Shown: positions 33,925-42,657 of the stretch, in pieces | Layout of the letters: each line of letters opens with the position of its first letter | Numbering within the stretch: the first letter of the stretch is position 1 | NCBI GenBank assembly: GCA_964520655.1 | Contig: CAZFNI010000001.1 | Span: 1-64,000, forward strand | Direction: 5' to 3' | Length of the DNA stretch: 64,000 bases | DNA from: JACQQW01 sp964520655 | GTDB lineage: Bacteria > Omnitrophota > Gorgyraeia > Zapsychrales > Fredricksoniimonadaceae | The notes under the pieces: model-generated | What the model was told of the DNA's origin: nothing | Seen by the model: only the letters and a program-made list of their open reading frames with translations | Database searches by the model: none | Made by a program: the position numbers and the translations under genes

Positions 33925-35884
33925 ATCTCCGGCGAAGATCAAAACAATCGGCAAGATCCTGGGCACAAAATACAAGGTCACCGCGTCGATGGGGCATTTG
34001 ATCGACCTGCCTAAATCATCACTGGGTGTGGATATTGATAAAGAATTCGAACCTAAATTCATCGTGGTCCGGGATAAGTCCAAGACCATGGCCAAACTGA
34101 AAAAAGAAGCCAAGGATATGGACACGATCTATATCGCGACCGACCCTGATCGTGAAGGAGAGGCTATCGGCTGGAATTTGATCGAACATATTGCCAAAGA
34201 GAAGAAAGTCCTGCGTGTCGTGTTCCATGAGATCACCAAGGACGCCGTTAAAAAAGCATTTGAACATCCGCGTGAATTTGACCATAAGAAGGTCGATGCC
34301 CAGAATGCCCGCCGTGTACTTGACCGCATCGTGGGCTATCAGATCAGTCCCTTATTATGGAAGAAGGTCGGGTCCCGTCTTTCTGCCGGCCGCGTGCAGT
34401 CAGTCGCCCTGCGTTTGATCGTAGAGAGAGAAGAGGCTATCCGCAGCTTTGTTCCTCAGGAATATTGGCAGATCGCGGTCGATCTTCAGAAAAAAGGCGT
34501 CAAAGATATCCTGACGGCTTCTTTGGAGAAGATCGATGGTAAAAAGCCGGAATTAAAAGACGAAGCGCAGACGAAGAACATTGTCGGAGAGATCAAGCAG
34601 CAGCATTTTGAGGTCAGCGCCATCAATAAAAAGGAAGTCCGCCGCAACGCACCAGCGCCTTTTATCACCTCCACGCTGCAACAGGAAGCTTTTAGTAAAT
34701 TAGGGTTCAATGCCTCCCGCACGATGATGATCGCCCAGGAGCTTTATGAAGGTATTGAAGTGGGGGATGAAGAACCGGTCGGGCTTATCACCTACATGCG
34801 CACGGATTCTTTCAATCTGGCCAATGAAGCCGTTGATAAACTGCGCGTATATATCAAAAAAGAATACGGTCCAAAATTCCTGCCGGAGACTCCTAATAAA
34901 TTCAAGTCCAAGAAAAGTGCCCAAGAAGCTCATGAGGCCATACGTCCGACCGATCTAGGAAAGAGCCCGGAATCCCTGCGAGATTTCCTGACGGAAGACC
35001 AATACCGTTTGTATAATCTTATTTATAAACGTTTTATCAGCTGCCAGATGACCCCGGCGGTCTTTGAGCAGACCAAGCTTGAGGTCACGGCGGGTCGTTT
35101 TCAGTTCGGCGCTAGCGGTTCTATTTTGACCTTTGATGGGTATTTGGCGGTCTATAAAGATAACGATGAAGAAGAAGTATTAAAGCTTGATGCGTCCAAT
35201 TACCAAAAAGGCGATGCGCTCCAATTAAAGGATGTGAAGCCTTCTCAGCATTTTACTAAACCGCCGGCGCGTTATTCGGAAGCCAGTTTGGTCAAAGCGC
35301 TGGAAGAACAGGGGATCGGCCGGCCTTCTACCTATGCGTCGATCATCTCAACGCTTGTTGCCCGTAATTATGTGCTGCGCGACCGAGGGTATTTCACCGC
35401 GACCGAATTGGGGATCAAGATCTGCAATTTGCTGGTGGAATATTTTAAGAAGGTCATGGACATCGGATTTACCGCCAGCATGGAAGAGGAGCTGGACTCG
35501 ATCGAGGACGGGTCCCATGGGTATGTGAAGGTTTTGTCTGATTTCTGGGGACCTTTCAAGGAAGAGCTGGATTTTGCCAATGCCAATATTCAAAAGACCC
35601 ATGACACCACGGGAAAACCATGTCCCAAGTGCGGCTCACCGTTGGCGGTCAAGTGGGGGCGCCGCGGCCGGTTTATCAGCTGTACCAAATTCCCGGAATG
35701 CAAACACGCGGAAAGCTATACGATCGGCGTGAAATGCCCGACGGAAGGGTGCGGCGGGGAATTGGTTGAACGCCGTTCAGGAAGAGGCGCCACCTTCTAC
35801 GGCTGCAACCGTTATCCAGAATGCAAATTTATCAGCAATAAATTACCCAAGAATGACGCGGCACCCGCACCAGCCGGGGCCTGA
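33899..35884 (+). CDS. topA: DNA topoisomerase I (type IA)
   Basis: It relaxes negative supercoils. The N-terminal Toprim domain shows VIVESPAKIKTI and the metal triad in TDPDREGEAIGW. The catalytic tyrosine is in GLITYMRTDS (about residue 300), and 'GRPSTYASIISTL' is the usual domain signature. After residue ~575 there are two C-terminal zinc-ribbon units (CPKCG...CTKFPEC and CPTEGCGG...CNRYPEC). 661 residues is shorter than E. coli TopA because it has fewer C-terminal repeats. The start lies inside the end of dprA with AAAGGA upstream. Confidence 0.97.
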   Translation: MAKSLVIVESPAKIKTIGKILGTKYKVTASMGHLIDLPKSSLGVDIDKEFEPKFIVVRDKSKTMAKLKKEAKDMDTIYIATDPDREGEAIGWNLIEHIAKEKKVLRVVFHEITKDAVKKAFEHPREFDHKKVDAQNARRVLDRIVGYQISPLLWKKVGSRLSAGRVQSVALRLIVEREEAIRSFVPQEYWQIAVDLQKKGVKDILTASLEKIDGKKPELKDEAQTKNIVGEIKQQHFEVSAINKKEVRRNAPAPFITSTLQQEAFSKLGFNASRTMMIAQELYEGIEVGDEEPVGLITYMRTDSFNLANEAVDKLRVYIKKEYGPKFLPETPNKFKSKKSAQEAHEAIRPTDLGKSPESLRDFLTEDQYRLYNLIYKRFISCQMTPAVFEQTKLEVTAGRFQFGASGSILTFDGYLAVYKDNDEEEVLKLDASNYQKGDALQLKDVKPSQHFTKPPARYSEASLVKALEEQGIGRPSTYASIISTLVARNYVLRDRGYFTATELGIKICNLLVEYFKKVMDIGFTASMEEELDSIEDGSHGYVKVLSDFWGPFKEELDFANANIQKTHDTTGKPCPKCGSPLAVKWGRRGRFISCTKFPECKHAESYTIGVKCPTEGCGGELVERRSGRGATFYGCNRYPECKFISNKLPKNDAAPAPAGA

Positions 35885-35927
35885 TAAAGTTTGTCAGTCT
35901 TCATAATGATAAGGGGGCTTTAGGCCG

Positions 35928-36788
35928 ATGTTGTCCCTGATCCAGAAATATCTCGCCTATCTTGAGGTCGAGAAGAACTATTCCGCGCACACCATCCTCA
36001 ATTATAAATTGGACCTTCAGGAGTTTGCCAAATTCACCGGTGATCTGTCTGTTGATAAGATCGAATACACGAACCTCCGCCGTTTTCTAGCCAAAATGCG
36101 TGAGGAACAGTTAAAGCCCCGCAGTGTGGCACGTAAACTTTCGTCATTGAGGTCTTTCTTCAGGTATTTGCAGCGGGAAAAGATCGTGGCCAAAAATCCG
36201 GCCGCTTTGCTCGTGACACCGAAACTCGATAAGCCTTTGCCGCATTTTTTAAGTGAGGAAGAGGCGCTAAAGTTGATCGAAGCACCCAAGTCGGACAAAT
36301 TAAGTGATGCCCGCGACAAAGCGATCTTTGAGGTGCTCTATTCGACGGGGATGCGGGTCTCGGAACTGGTGGGGCTTGATGTGGATGATGTGGATTTTAT
36401 CAGCAATATTGCCCGGGTCATGGGTAAGGGTAAGAAAGAACGCATCGTGCCCATTGGGGATACGGCATTGGAAGTTTTGAAGAAATATCTGGATACGCGG
36501 GTTTATCAGTCATCGGCCATGTTCCTCAATAAAAGCGGAGGGCGTTTAACCGACCGCAGTGTGCGCAATATTATCAATAAATTCATCCTCAAAGAAGCGA
36601 TGCGCCAACACGTGACCCCGCATATGTTCCGCCATTCCTTTGCCACCCATTTACTTAACAGGGGAGCGGACTTGCGTTCTGTTCAGGAGCTCTTGGGGCA
36701 TGTGAATCTCTCCACCACTCAGATCTATACCCACTTGACCACAGAAAAGTTAAAAAGCGTCTACAATAAAGCCCACCCAAGGGCGTAA
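35928..36788 (+). CDS. xerD: Tyrosine recombinase XerC/XerD
   Basis: Site-specific recombinase expected to resolve chromosome dimers at dif. The N-terminal SAM-like domain (residues 1-~90; YSAHTILNYKLDLQEF) is followed by the catalytic domain with Arg in STGMRVSELVGL, Lys in GKGKKERIVPI, HMFRHSFATHLLNRGADLR, GHVNLSTTQIYTH. All catalytic residues are kept. 286 aa matches housekeeping Xer proteins, not phage integrases, and the topA-dprA-xer neighbourhood supports this. The XerC or XerD label is not decided by the sequence alone. Confidence 0.9.
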   Translation: MLSLIQKYLAYLEVEKNYSAHTILNYKLDLQEFAKFTGDLSVDKIEYTNLRRFLAKMREEQLKPRSVARKLSSLRSFFRYLQREKIVAKNPAALLVTPKLDKPLPHFLSEEEALKLIEAPKSDKLSDARDKAIFEVLYSTGMRVSELVGLDVDDVDFISNIARVMGKGKKERIVPIGDTALEVLKKYLDTRVYQSSAMFLNKSGGRLTDRSVRNIINKFILKEAMRQHVTPHMFRHSFATHLLNRGADLRSVQELLGHVNLSTTQIYTHLTTEKLKSVYNKAHPRA

Positions 36789-36803
36789 TTTGTTCTGATT
36801 TTT

Positions 36804-36823
36804 TCAAGAAAGCGTTTTCTTGA
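36804..36823 (+). terminator. Terminator-like hairpin after xerD
   Basis: TCAAGAAA pairs with TTTCTTGA (8 bp, loop GCGT), with a T6 tract on its left and GATTTA on its right. It may work better for the opposite strand. Confidence 0.45.
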
Positions 36824-36839
36824 TTTAATGCTCACCGCC

Positions 36840-36868
36840 TTGACACCATATTCTCCATATGGCATACT
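36840..36868 (+). promoter_or_regulatory. Promoter of the large secreted protein, with inverted repeat in the spacer
   Basis: Perfect TTGACA (36840-36845), 17-bp spacer, CATACT (36863-36868). The spacer holds CCATAT-TCTCC-ATATGG (36846-36862), filling it exactly, a position suited to a repressor or activator site. Confidence 0.6.
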
Positions 36869-36909
36869 TACTTTTGGTAACAGCAACCCATTAATAATAA
36901 AGAAGAAAC

Positions 36910-39900
36910 ATGAGTAAAACTTTACAAAAAGCACTGCGCATATTCATCAGCTTGACCTTTATCTTAAGCTCGGTATCCTTTTCCAAGGTCCAGGCCGGTG
37001 AGATCGTTGTTCCCCTGATGCCCAAACCCGGCACGATCGTCAATTTAAGCCCGATGTATAATCCGGCCTTTTTAAATGGGTTAGTCATCCATCCGGACAA
37101 TGCTTTGGAGTTTGATTTCTTGATCCGCAAGGGCGACGGCAATTTGGACATGCCACAAAAGAATCAGGAGTATACGAAGCTGGTCAAATATTTCTTAGCA
37201 TCGTTGACCATTCCCGATGAAGACCAGTGGGTTAACTTGTCTCCTTATGAAAACGACCGCATCATCAAGGACAATTTTGGCAAGACGGAAATGGGGCGTG
37301 ACCTGTTAAGTCAGGATTATCTTCTTAAACAGATCGCTTCGTCATTAATGTATCCCGAGAGTGGTTTGGGAAAGAATTTCTGGGACAAGGTTTATGAAAA
37401 GGCCTATCAGGAATTCGGCAACACCAATATTCCGGTCAACACTTTCAATAAGGTGTGGATCGTCCCGGATGAAGCTTCCATTTATGAAAGCGGCAATACC
37501 GCCTATGTGGTCAAAAGCCATTTGAAGGTCATGCTGGAAGAAGATTATTTGTCCTTGGAAAAGCACTCTGCTGTCAGTGAAAAACCTAATAAAACACACG
37601 CTTTATCGTCTAAAGTCATCAAAGAGATCATCTTGCCGCAGATCGAGCGCGAGGTCAATGAAGGCAAGAATTTTGCCCAATTGCGTCAGATCTTTTCCGG
37701 GATGGTGTTGGCCACCTGGTATAAAAAAGCGCTGCGTGAATCTTTGTTGGGAAAGATTTATGCGGACAGGGCCAAGGTCGCTGGGGTGAATCAGGACCCA
37801 GCCAACAATGAGAAAATTTACCAGCAGTATCTCGCCGCTTTTAAGAAGGGTGTTTACAACTATATTAAAGAAGACGTGGATCGTTACACCAATCAGATCA
37901 TCCCCAGAAAGTATTTCTCCGGCGGGTTTGTCAATCAGCTGGATAGGGCCATGGTTGTGACCAAGGTGAATGAAGGGGCCTTGGCTCAGGCGGTTAAGGT
38001 TCAAGGGCCGTCGGATATGGACAGGGCGACGGTTTCTTTAAAAGGTGACCAGGAGCGGATGGACGCAGCGATGAGAACTTCTTCGGACTTGCCAGGGGTC
38101 AATCCGGTGGTTTTAAACAAGCAGCCCGCGATGCCGCCCATGGGATCTTTGAGTTTACGTGAATTAAGCGCTTATGATCAGATCAGGCTAAATAACAAAG
38201 GGATCTTGGATAAGTCCATTACTATTTCTGGTGTTGACGGACAGATGCTTCGCTACACGCTCATGGGGCAGCGCGCAGAAGTTTATTTCAGGCCTGTAGT
38301 CAGTTTTTCTTACCGGCAGCATGAGAACGATCCTGCAAAGAAGGTTTTCTATGCGATCGGTTATGAACCGGTTAGCTTGGGGGATCGTAATAATTTTAAC
38401 CTCCGGGTCTTTTACAGGTCGGAAGATGAGACGTTATGGAGATCGTATACTCCTTCGAATATAAACTCTGTCGATGATCTTAGTGTGGGAGAGGTCGTGA
38501 CTGGCCCACTGCAGCGTGATCTGGGCAGGCTTGAGGATGAGGGGATCGAGAACGGGAATGACCATACTGGTTTCCGTCTGGCTGTTAATGATATTTTGGT
38601 TAAAAGGCAGAATGATGACAAGCCGATCAATGGTTTTTCAAAACCGGAATTTGTCCCTACCCGTTTGGAAGATCAGCCGGAGATAAGCAAAGACAATATT
38701 GTCGACGCGTATAACAGGGCAGGGGTGCCCTTTCTAGTGCTTTCATCAAGGAATAAACAGTATCGATGGACGTTCGCGCAGAGATCAGGATATGTTGATG
38801 TGGTGCAAGTGGAAGATCTGAGGGCTGGCATCACGGGGCCCCTGGGTTTGCAGGGGAGGAACATTCCGTGGACTTTGCCGCCTGTGTCCGAGCAATCGTG
38901 GTCGTCGCTAACCCAGCCGAACGCGCTCCCGTTCTTAAAAGATGTCATGGCATTGTTCAATCGAAATAATTCTTTTGAGATCAGTAAAGCAGGGGTGACC
39001 CCTGTCTCATTTGCCGATATCCTCAAAGCCCCTGTGATGATAGAGCTGCCGTCAGGCGATGTGCTGCGGTTATCAATGGGTCTGGACGGCCGGCTGATTG
39101 TTTCTGATGGGCAAAGTTCTCATGCGGTACGCAGCGGCGAGACCGTTACGTATGGGGCTCGGGCAGATCTACATCACGGGTTAACGGTGTTGGAGCGTTT
39201 GGGTCCTAGATCGGGTGTTTCACAAGCACACTTTACCTTGACAGTGGGGCAGGATGATCAGGGTCGAGGGATGAAGGGTTATGTTTGGATCAAAGACGGG
39301 GCTTATGCGAAAGACGGTGTGACCACCGAGGAGATCCGTAACTTTGTTGCGGCAGCCAATAAAAACCCGGAAGGGGTCACGAATTTCTTTAGATGGATGG
39401 CGAATTTAGGTTATTTAGGTGTGGTCGAAGGGAATGTTAGACTTTATAAGCTGTTCAAGGCGCCGGTGGAAGACCCTGCTTTTGCAAAGACCAGAGTGGC
39501 GATGCAAGAAGCTTTGGGGGACGAATTAACAAATGCGCTTCTTGCGACATACTTTCAACGGCCTTCGACCAATGGGTCGGTGATCAGCATGTACAGCGAT
39601 GCGGCAATGGCGAGCAGACGCACAGCGATCGCATCTCTGGCCGCATCGATGCTGTTAACCCGTGATGCCAGCGGGCAAGCGATCAATCGGTCGAGTTTTC
39701 TGGATATTCAAGATTTTATGTTTAATTTTCACGCTCTTACAGATAAAAAACGATTAAGTGATGCCGATCGTGAAACATTAACAGCAGGCATGTCTTTTCT
39801 GGCCCAGCAGCCTCAGTTTCCTCTGGATGCGACAAAAGCCAAAGTATTTGCAGAACGGTTAAATGCTTTTTCTGCGTATAAGTCTGCTTTGGAAAAGCAT

Positions 39901-41340
39901 GGTTCAAAGGAACAGGTCCAACAGTACAATGTTCTTCTAGGCACGATGTTCCTTGGGTTTTACAAGCCAGGATTTAGTGAGGAAGTAAGCGGCGATGATA
40001 AACAGATCGCTGTTGCTTTAGATGACCGCAAGGTTTTTGTGGAATATGCCAAACTCTATATTGATCCAGCGATGGCGGGGATGACTGTTGCGGATCTGTC
40101 TGATAAAGGAAAACAAATATATGCGGCGATCGGTCAAGTCTCGCAAGAGTCTGGTCCATCTTTTGAGGTTGCGCTGGAAACCGTAAATTCGCAAGTCAGA
40201 GCCGCGATCGCGTTGTATGAGCAAGTGCAAGGCATGTCAACAGGGAATTTATTGCCTGCAGTCGAGAGGGCTTTTCTAACCCGCTATCTTGTTGGGGAAT
40301 TAGTGATGCCGCGCATTAAGCGGGGGGCGGCGTTGTCGTTGGATAATGTGAAGAATATTGGATTGGTGCCCAATGAAGTCACAGCGGAGATCATTAAACA
40401 AAGTGACTCGGCCATGGCGGCGGGTAGAGATGCGGCGAAGGCAACTTTTGTAAAAGGTGTTATAAAGGGCGTTGGTATGCGGGGTGGATTTGTTACGGAT
40501 CAATTGCCTGATTTTAATCCTGATATTAGTATTTTACCTGCGGTTACAATATCAGGCATAAGATCGACAGCTTCCGGATTAGCCATGAATTCAGGTGTAC
40601 CAGTGCCGAAAGCAACTCCGGAACAATTAGCTGAATTAAGAAAAGGGCTTGACGCAGGGGATGGTCTATTTATAAAAAGTGCCGCTATCCCAGAAGAAAA
40701 AATAGTTGGTAAAAAGATCATCGCTGTAGCGGAGAATGGGCAAAGAACATCTGGAGTTGGTGTGAGAATAACCAATGGGTTGGTCGGAATAGAGGTTCCT
40801 GTCATAGTCTCGATGCCTCAGGTTGAATTCAGAAATAAATTACAAACAGCCTTATCTGGATCAAAGTTTGATCCAATGATGGTCTTTAATCGATTAAGAG
40901 CCCAAGAGGTGATATCTGTTGATGCCAATGAGGTCAAGGTAAAAGAAGGAAATACAACGGTGATATTAACAGATGCGGGATTTGAACCGCAATTAACATC
41001 ACTTTTAAGACCGTTCTTAAAAGAGTTTAATAAAACTGAAGTAAAGGGTGTAAAACCGGCAGCCTTACTTGATAGTGATGGTAATGGGATTTGGCGCGCA
41101 AATCAAGCTATGTCTGCTGATAAAAAAGGTGGTATCGACTTAAACGCGGCGAATTTGAATTTCCAGATCAAGCGCGACGGTCGCGGCGTGCCGCTGCCTT
41201 TGCCTCAGCAGGATATGAAAATGCTTCAGGGCATTGAAGGCTTTATCCCCACCATCCTTGAGATCAAACCTGTCACCACGCTGCCCATGTTCAGTTCTCT
41301 CAAAGAAAGCGAAACACAGGTGCTGGCCAGCGCCTCATAA
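36910..41340 (+). CDS. Very large secreted protein of a lineage-specific family, 1476 aa
   Basis: Residues 1-~29 are a signal peptide (cut near VQAG). Residues ~30-345 form a module with 'NLSPMYNPAFLNGLVIHPDN', 'WVNLSPYENDRII', 'TEMGRDLLSQDYLLKQIASS', 'VWIVPDEASIYE' and 'ATWYKKALRESLLG', and the tail ends 'GGIDLNAANLNFQIKRDG'. I associate both pieces with large exported proteins of Omnitrophota, from memory only. Residues ~715-805 look FHA-like (GPRSGVSQAHFTLTV then VWIKDG). Bases ~40500-41110 are more AT-rich than the rest and may be an inserted segment. No catalytic motif, transmembrane anchor or autotransporter domain was seen. Function unknown. Confidence 0.8.
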   Translation: MSKTLQKALRIFISLTFILSSVSFSKVQAGEIVVPLMPKPGTIVNLSPMYNPAFLNGLVIHPDNALEFDFLIRKGDGNLDMPQKNQEYTKLVKYFLASLTIPDEDQWVNLSPYENDRIIKDNFGKTEMGRDLLSQDYLLKQIASSLMYPESGLGKNFWDKVYEKAYQEFGNTNIPVNTFNKVWIVPDEASIYESGNTAYVVKSHLKVMLEEDYLSLEKHSAVSEKPNKTHALSSKVIKEIILPQIEREVNEGKNFAQLRQIFSGMVLATWYKKALRESLLGKIYADRAKVAGVNQDPANNEKIYQQYLAAFKKGVYNYIKEDVDRYTNQIIPRKYFSGGFVNQLDRAMVVTKVNEGALAQAVKVQGPSDMDRATVSLKGDQERMDAAMRTSSDLPGVNPVVLNKQPAMPPMGSLSLRELSAYDQIRLNNKGILDKSITISGVDGQMLRYTLMGQRAEVYFRPVVSFSYRQHENDPAKKVFYAIGYEPVSLGDRNNFNLRVFYRSEDETLWRSYTPSNINSVDDLSVGEVVTGPLQRDLGRLEDEGIENGNDHTGFRLAVNDILVKRQNDDKPINGFSKPEFVPTRLEDQPEISKDNIVDAYNRAGVPFLVLSSRNKQYRWTFAQRSGYVDVVQVEDLRAGITGPLGLQGRNIPWTLPPVSEQSWSSLTQPNALPFLKDVMALFNRNNSFEISKAGVTPVSFADILKAPVMIELPSGDVLRLSMGLDGRLIVSDGQSSHAVRSGETVTYGARADLHHGLTVLERLGPRSGVSQAHFTLTVGQDDQGRGMKGYVWIKDGAYAKDGVTTEEIRNFVAAANKNPEGVTNFFRWMANLGYLGVVEGNVRLYKLFKAPVEDPAFAKTRVAMQEALGDELTNALLATYFQRPSTNGSVISMYSDAAMASRRTAIASLAASMLLTRDASGQAINRSSFLDIQDFMFNFHALTDKKRLSDADRETLTAGMSFLAQQPQFPLDATKAKVFAERLNAFSAYKSALEKHGSKEQVQQYNVLLGTMFLGFYKPGFSEEVSGDDKQIAVALDDRKVFVEYAKLYIDPAMAGMTVADLSDKGKQIYAAIGQVSQESGPSFEVALETVNSQVRAAIALYEQVQGMSTGNLLPAVERAFLTRYLVGELVMPRIKRGAALSLDNVKNIGLVPNEVTAEIIKQSDSAMAAGRDAAKATFVKGVIKGVGMRGGFVTDQLPDFNPDISILPAVTISGIRSTASGLAMNSGVPVPKATPEQLAELRKGLDAGDGLFIKSAAIPEEKIVGKKIIAVAENGQRTSGVGVRITNGLVGIEVPVIVSMPQVEFRNKLQTALSGSKFDPMMVFNRLRAQEVISVDANEVKVKEGNTTVILTDAGFEPQLTSLLRPFLKEFNKTEVKGVKPAALLDSDGNGIWRANQAMSADKKGGIDLNAANLNFQIKRDGRGVPLPLPQQDMKMLQGIEGFIPTILEIKPVTTLPMFSSLKESETQVLASAS

Positions 41341-41388
41341 CCCCTAAAAACCTCCTTGTTTTTTATGGCTTGTTGGTTGGTTTAATAG

Positions 41389-41400
41389 TACAATACCCCC
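41389..41400 (+). promoter_or_regulatory. Possible -10 box directly before waaA
   Basis: TACAAT (41389-41394) lies 6 bp before the GTG start of waaA and no Shine-Dalgarno is present, so the transcript may be leaderless. No good -35 was found. The 60-bp gap shows nothing else clear. Confidence 0.35.
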
Positions 41401-42657
41401 GTGTTTATCCTCTATGAACTAGTGTTTTTTCTCTATTGCATCACCTACGCGCCTTTCTTGAAATTCACCGGGCGCTGGCATCCTGGTTTCCGCCAGCGAT
41501 TAGGGCAATTCACCCCGGATGAAGTGGCGAAGCTGGGGCATTCCCGGTCTATCTGGATCCACGCGGTGAGCGTCGGGGAGGTTGCCGCGGTGTCACGTTT
41601 TATCGAGCAAATGCGCGACCGATGGCCGGGTATCGGCATCATCTGTTCCGTCACGACCGTGACCGGTTATGAATATGCGCAGAAACGTTTTGGAACGACC
41701 GTCACGGTGATCTTTTCCCCAGTTGATTTTAGCCTTATCACCTCCAAGATCGTCAAGCTCATCAAGCCTAAAATGTACATTTCGGTCGAGACCGAGATAT
41801 GGCCTAATTTATTTAAGTCCCTGCATAAACAGAAGATCCCCATTGCGGTCATCAATGGGCGCATTTCCGATAGGTCATTTGGTCAATATAAAATGGTGCG
41901 CGGCATGTTAAGGAAGGTGTTAAGTTACGTGAATATCTTTGCCATGCAAAGTGAAGTGGACGCGGCCCGTATCAAAGAATTGGGAGCGCCTGCGGATCGG
42001 GTGTGGTGTGTGGGCAATATTAAATTCGACGACCTGCCTAAGGCCGAAGATGCGCAGATGCACGTTGCTGGTTTCGCGCCCAAGGGGCCGTTGTGGATCG
42101 CGGGCAGCACTCATCCTGGAGAAGAAAAGATCATTCTGGATGTGTTTAAGCAGTTAAAGAAGACCTACCCTCAATGGGAACTGGTCATTGCGCCGCGCCA
42201 TGTCCAAAGGGTTAAGGAGATATCAGATCTAGTCAAGGCCAGCGGGTTTAATTACGCGTTATTTTCCCAGTCCCGCATGAGCCGTTATGATCCCAATGCT
42301 GTGACCATCGTGGATACGATCGGGCATTTAAGGAGTTTGTACGCTTACGCCTCGCTGGTATTCGTGGGGAAAAGTTTGTGCGTTGGCGGAGGGCATAATA
42401 TCATTGAGCCGGCATTCTTTGCCAAGCCCGTCATTGTCGGGGAACGCATGGAAAATTTTCGGGATGTACTGGCGTATTTTAAAAAAGATCAGGCTGTGGT
42501 GGTCGTCAGAGACCGTAAAGAATTAGCGGCGAAGGTTGATGAAATGATGGGAGATCCTAATAAAAGGGTCGAACTTGGCCGCCGGGCTAAGGCCACGATC
42601 GATCATAATCAGGGGGCCGGCTACAAGATCATGCAGCTGATCGCTTTATGTCTCTAA
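41401..42657 (+). CDS. waaA: 3-deoxy-D-manno-octulosonic acid (Kdo) transferase
   Basis: It adds Kdo to lipid A precursor at the inner membrane. GTG start gives an N-terminal membrane helix (FILYELVFFLYCITYAPFL) in the place expected for WaaA. The GT30 domain shows 'RSIWIHAVSVGEVAA', 'VSVETEIWPN'-like 'ISVETEIWPNLF', 'VINGRISDRS', and the C-terminal 'KSLCVGGGHNIIEPAFFAKPVIVG'. 418 aa is normal. Whether it adds one or two Kdo residues cannot be told. It heads the lipopolysaccharide cluster and overlaps lpxK by 10 bp. Confidence 0.94.
   Translation: MFILYELVFFLYCITYAPFLKFTGRWHPGFRQRLGQFTPDEVAKLGHSRSIWIHAVSVGEVAAVSRFIEQMRDRWPGIGIICSVTTVTGYEYAQKRFGTTVTVIFSPVDFSLITSKIVKLIKPKMYISVETEIWPNLFKSLHKQKIPIAVINGRISDRSFGQYKMVRGMLRKVLSYVNIFAMQSEVDAARIKELGAPADRVWCVGNIKFDDLPKAEDAQMHVAGFAPKGPLWIAGSTHPGEEKIILDVFKQLKKTYPQWELVIAPRHVQRVKEISDLVKASGFNYALFSQSRMSRYDPNAVTIVDTIGHLRSLYAYASLVFVGKSLCVGGGHNIIEPAFFAKPVIVGERMENFRDVLAYFKKDQAVVVVRDRKELAAKVDEMMGDPNKRVELGRRAKATIDHNQGAGYKIMQLIALCL

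Noticed and set aside
35928..36788. Phage or island integrase
   Set aside because: Length, motifs and the dprA-topA neighbourhood fit a housekeeping Xer recombinase; no attachment site or cargo is next to it.
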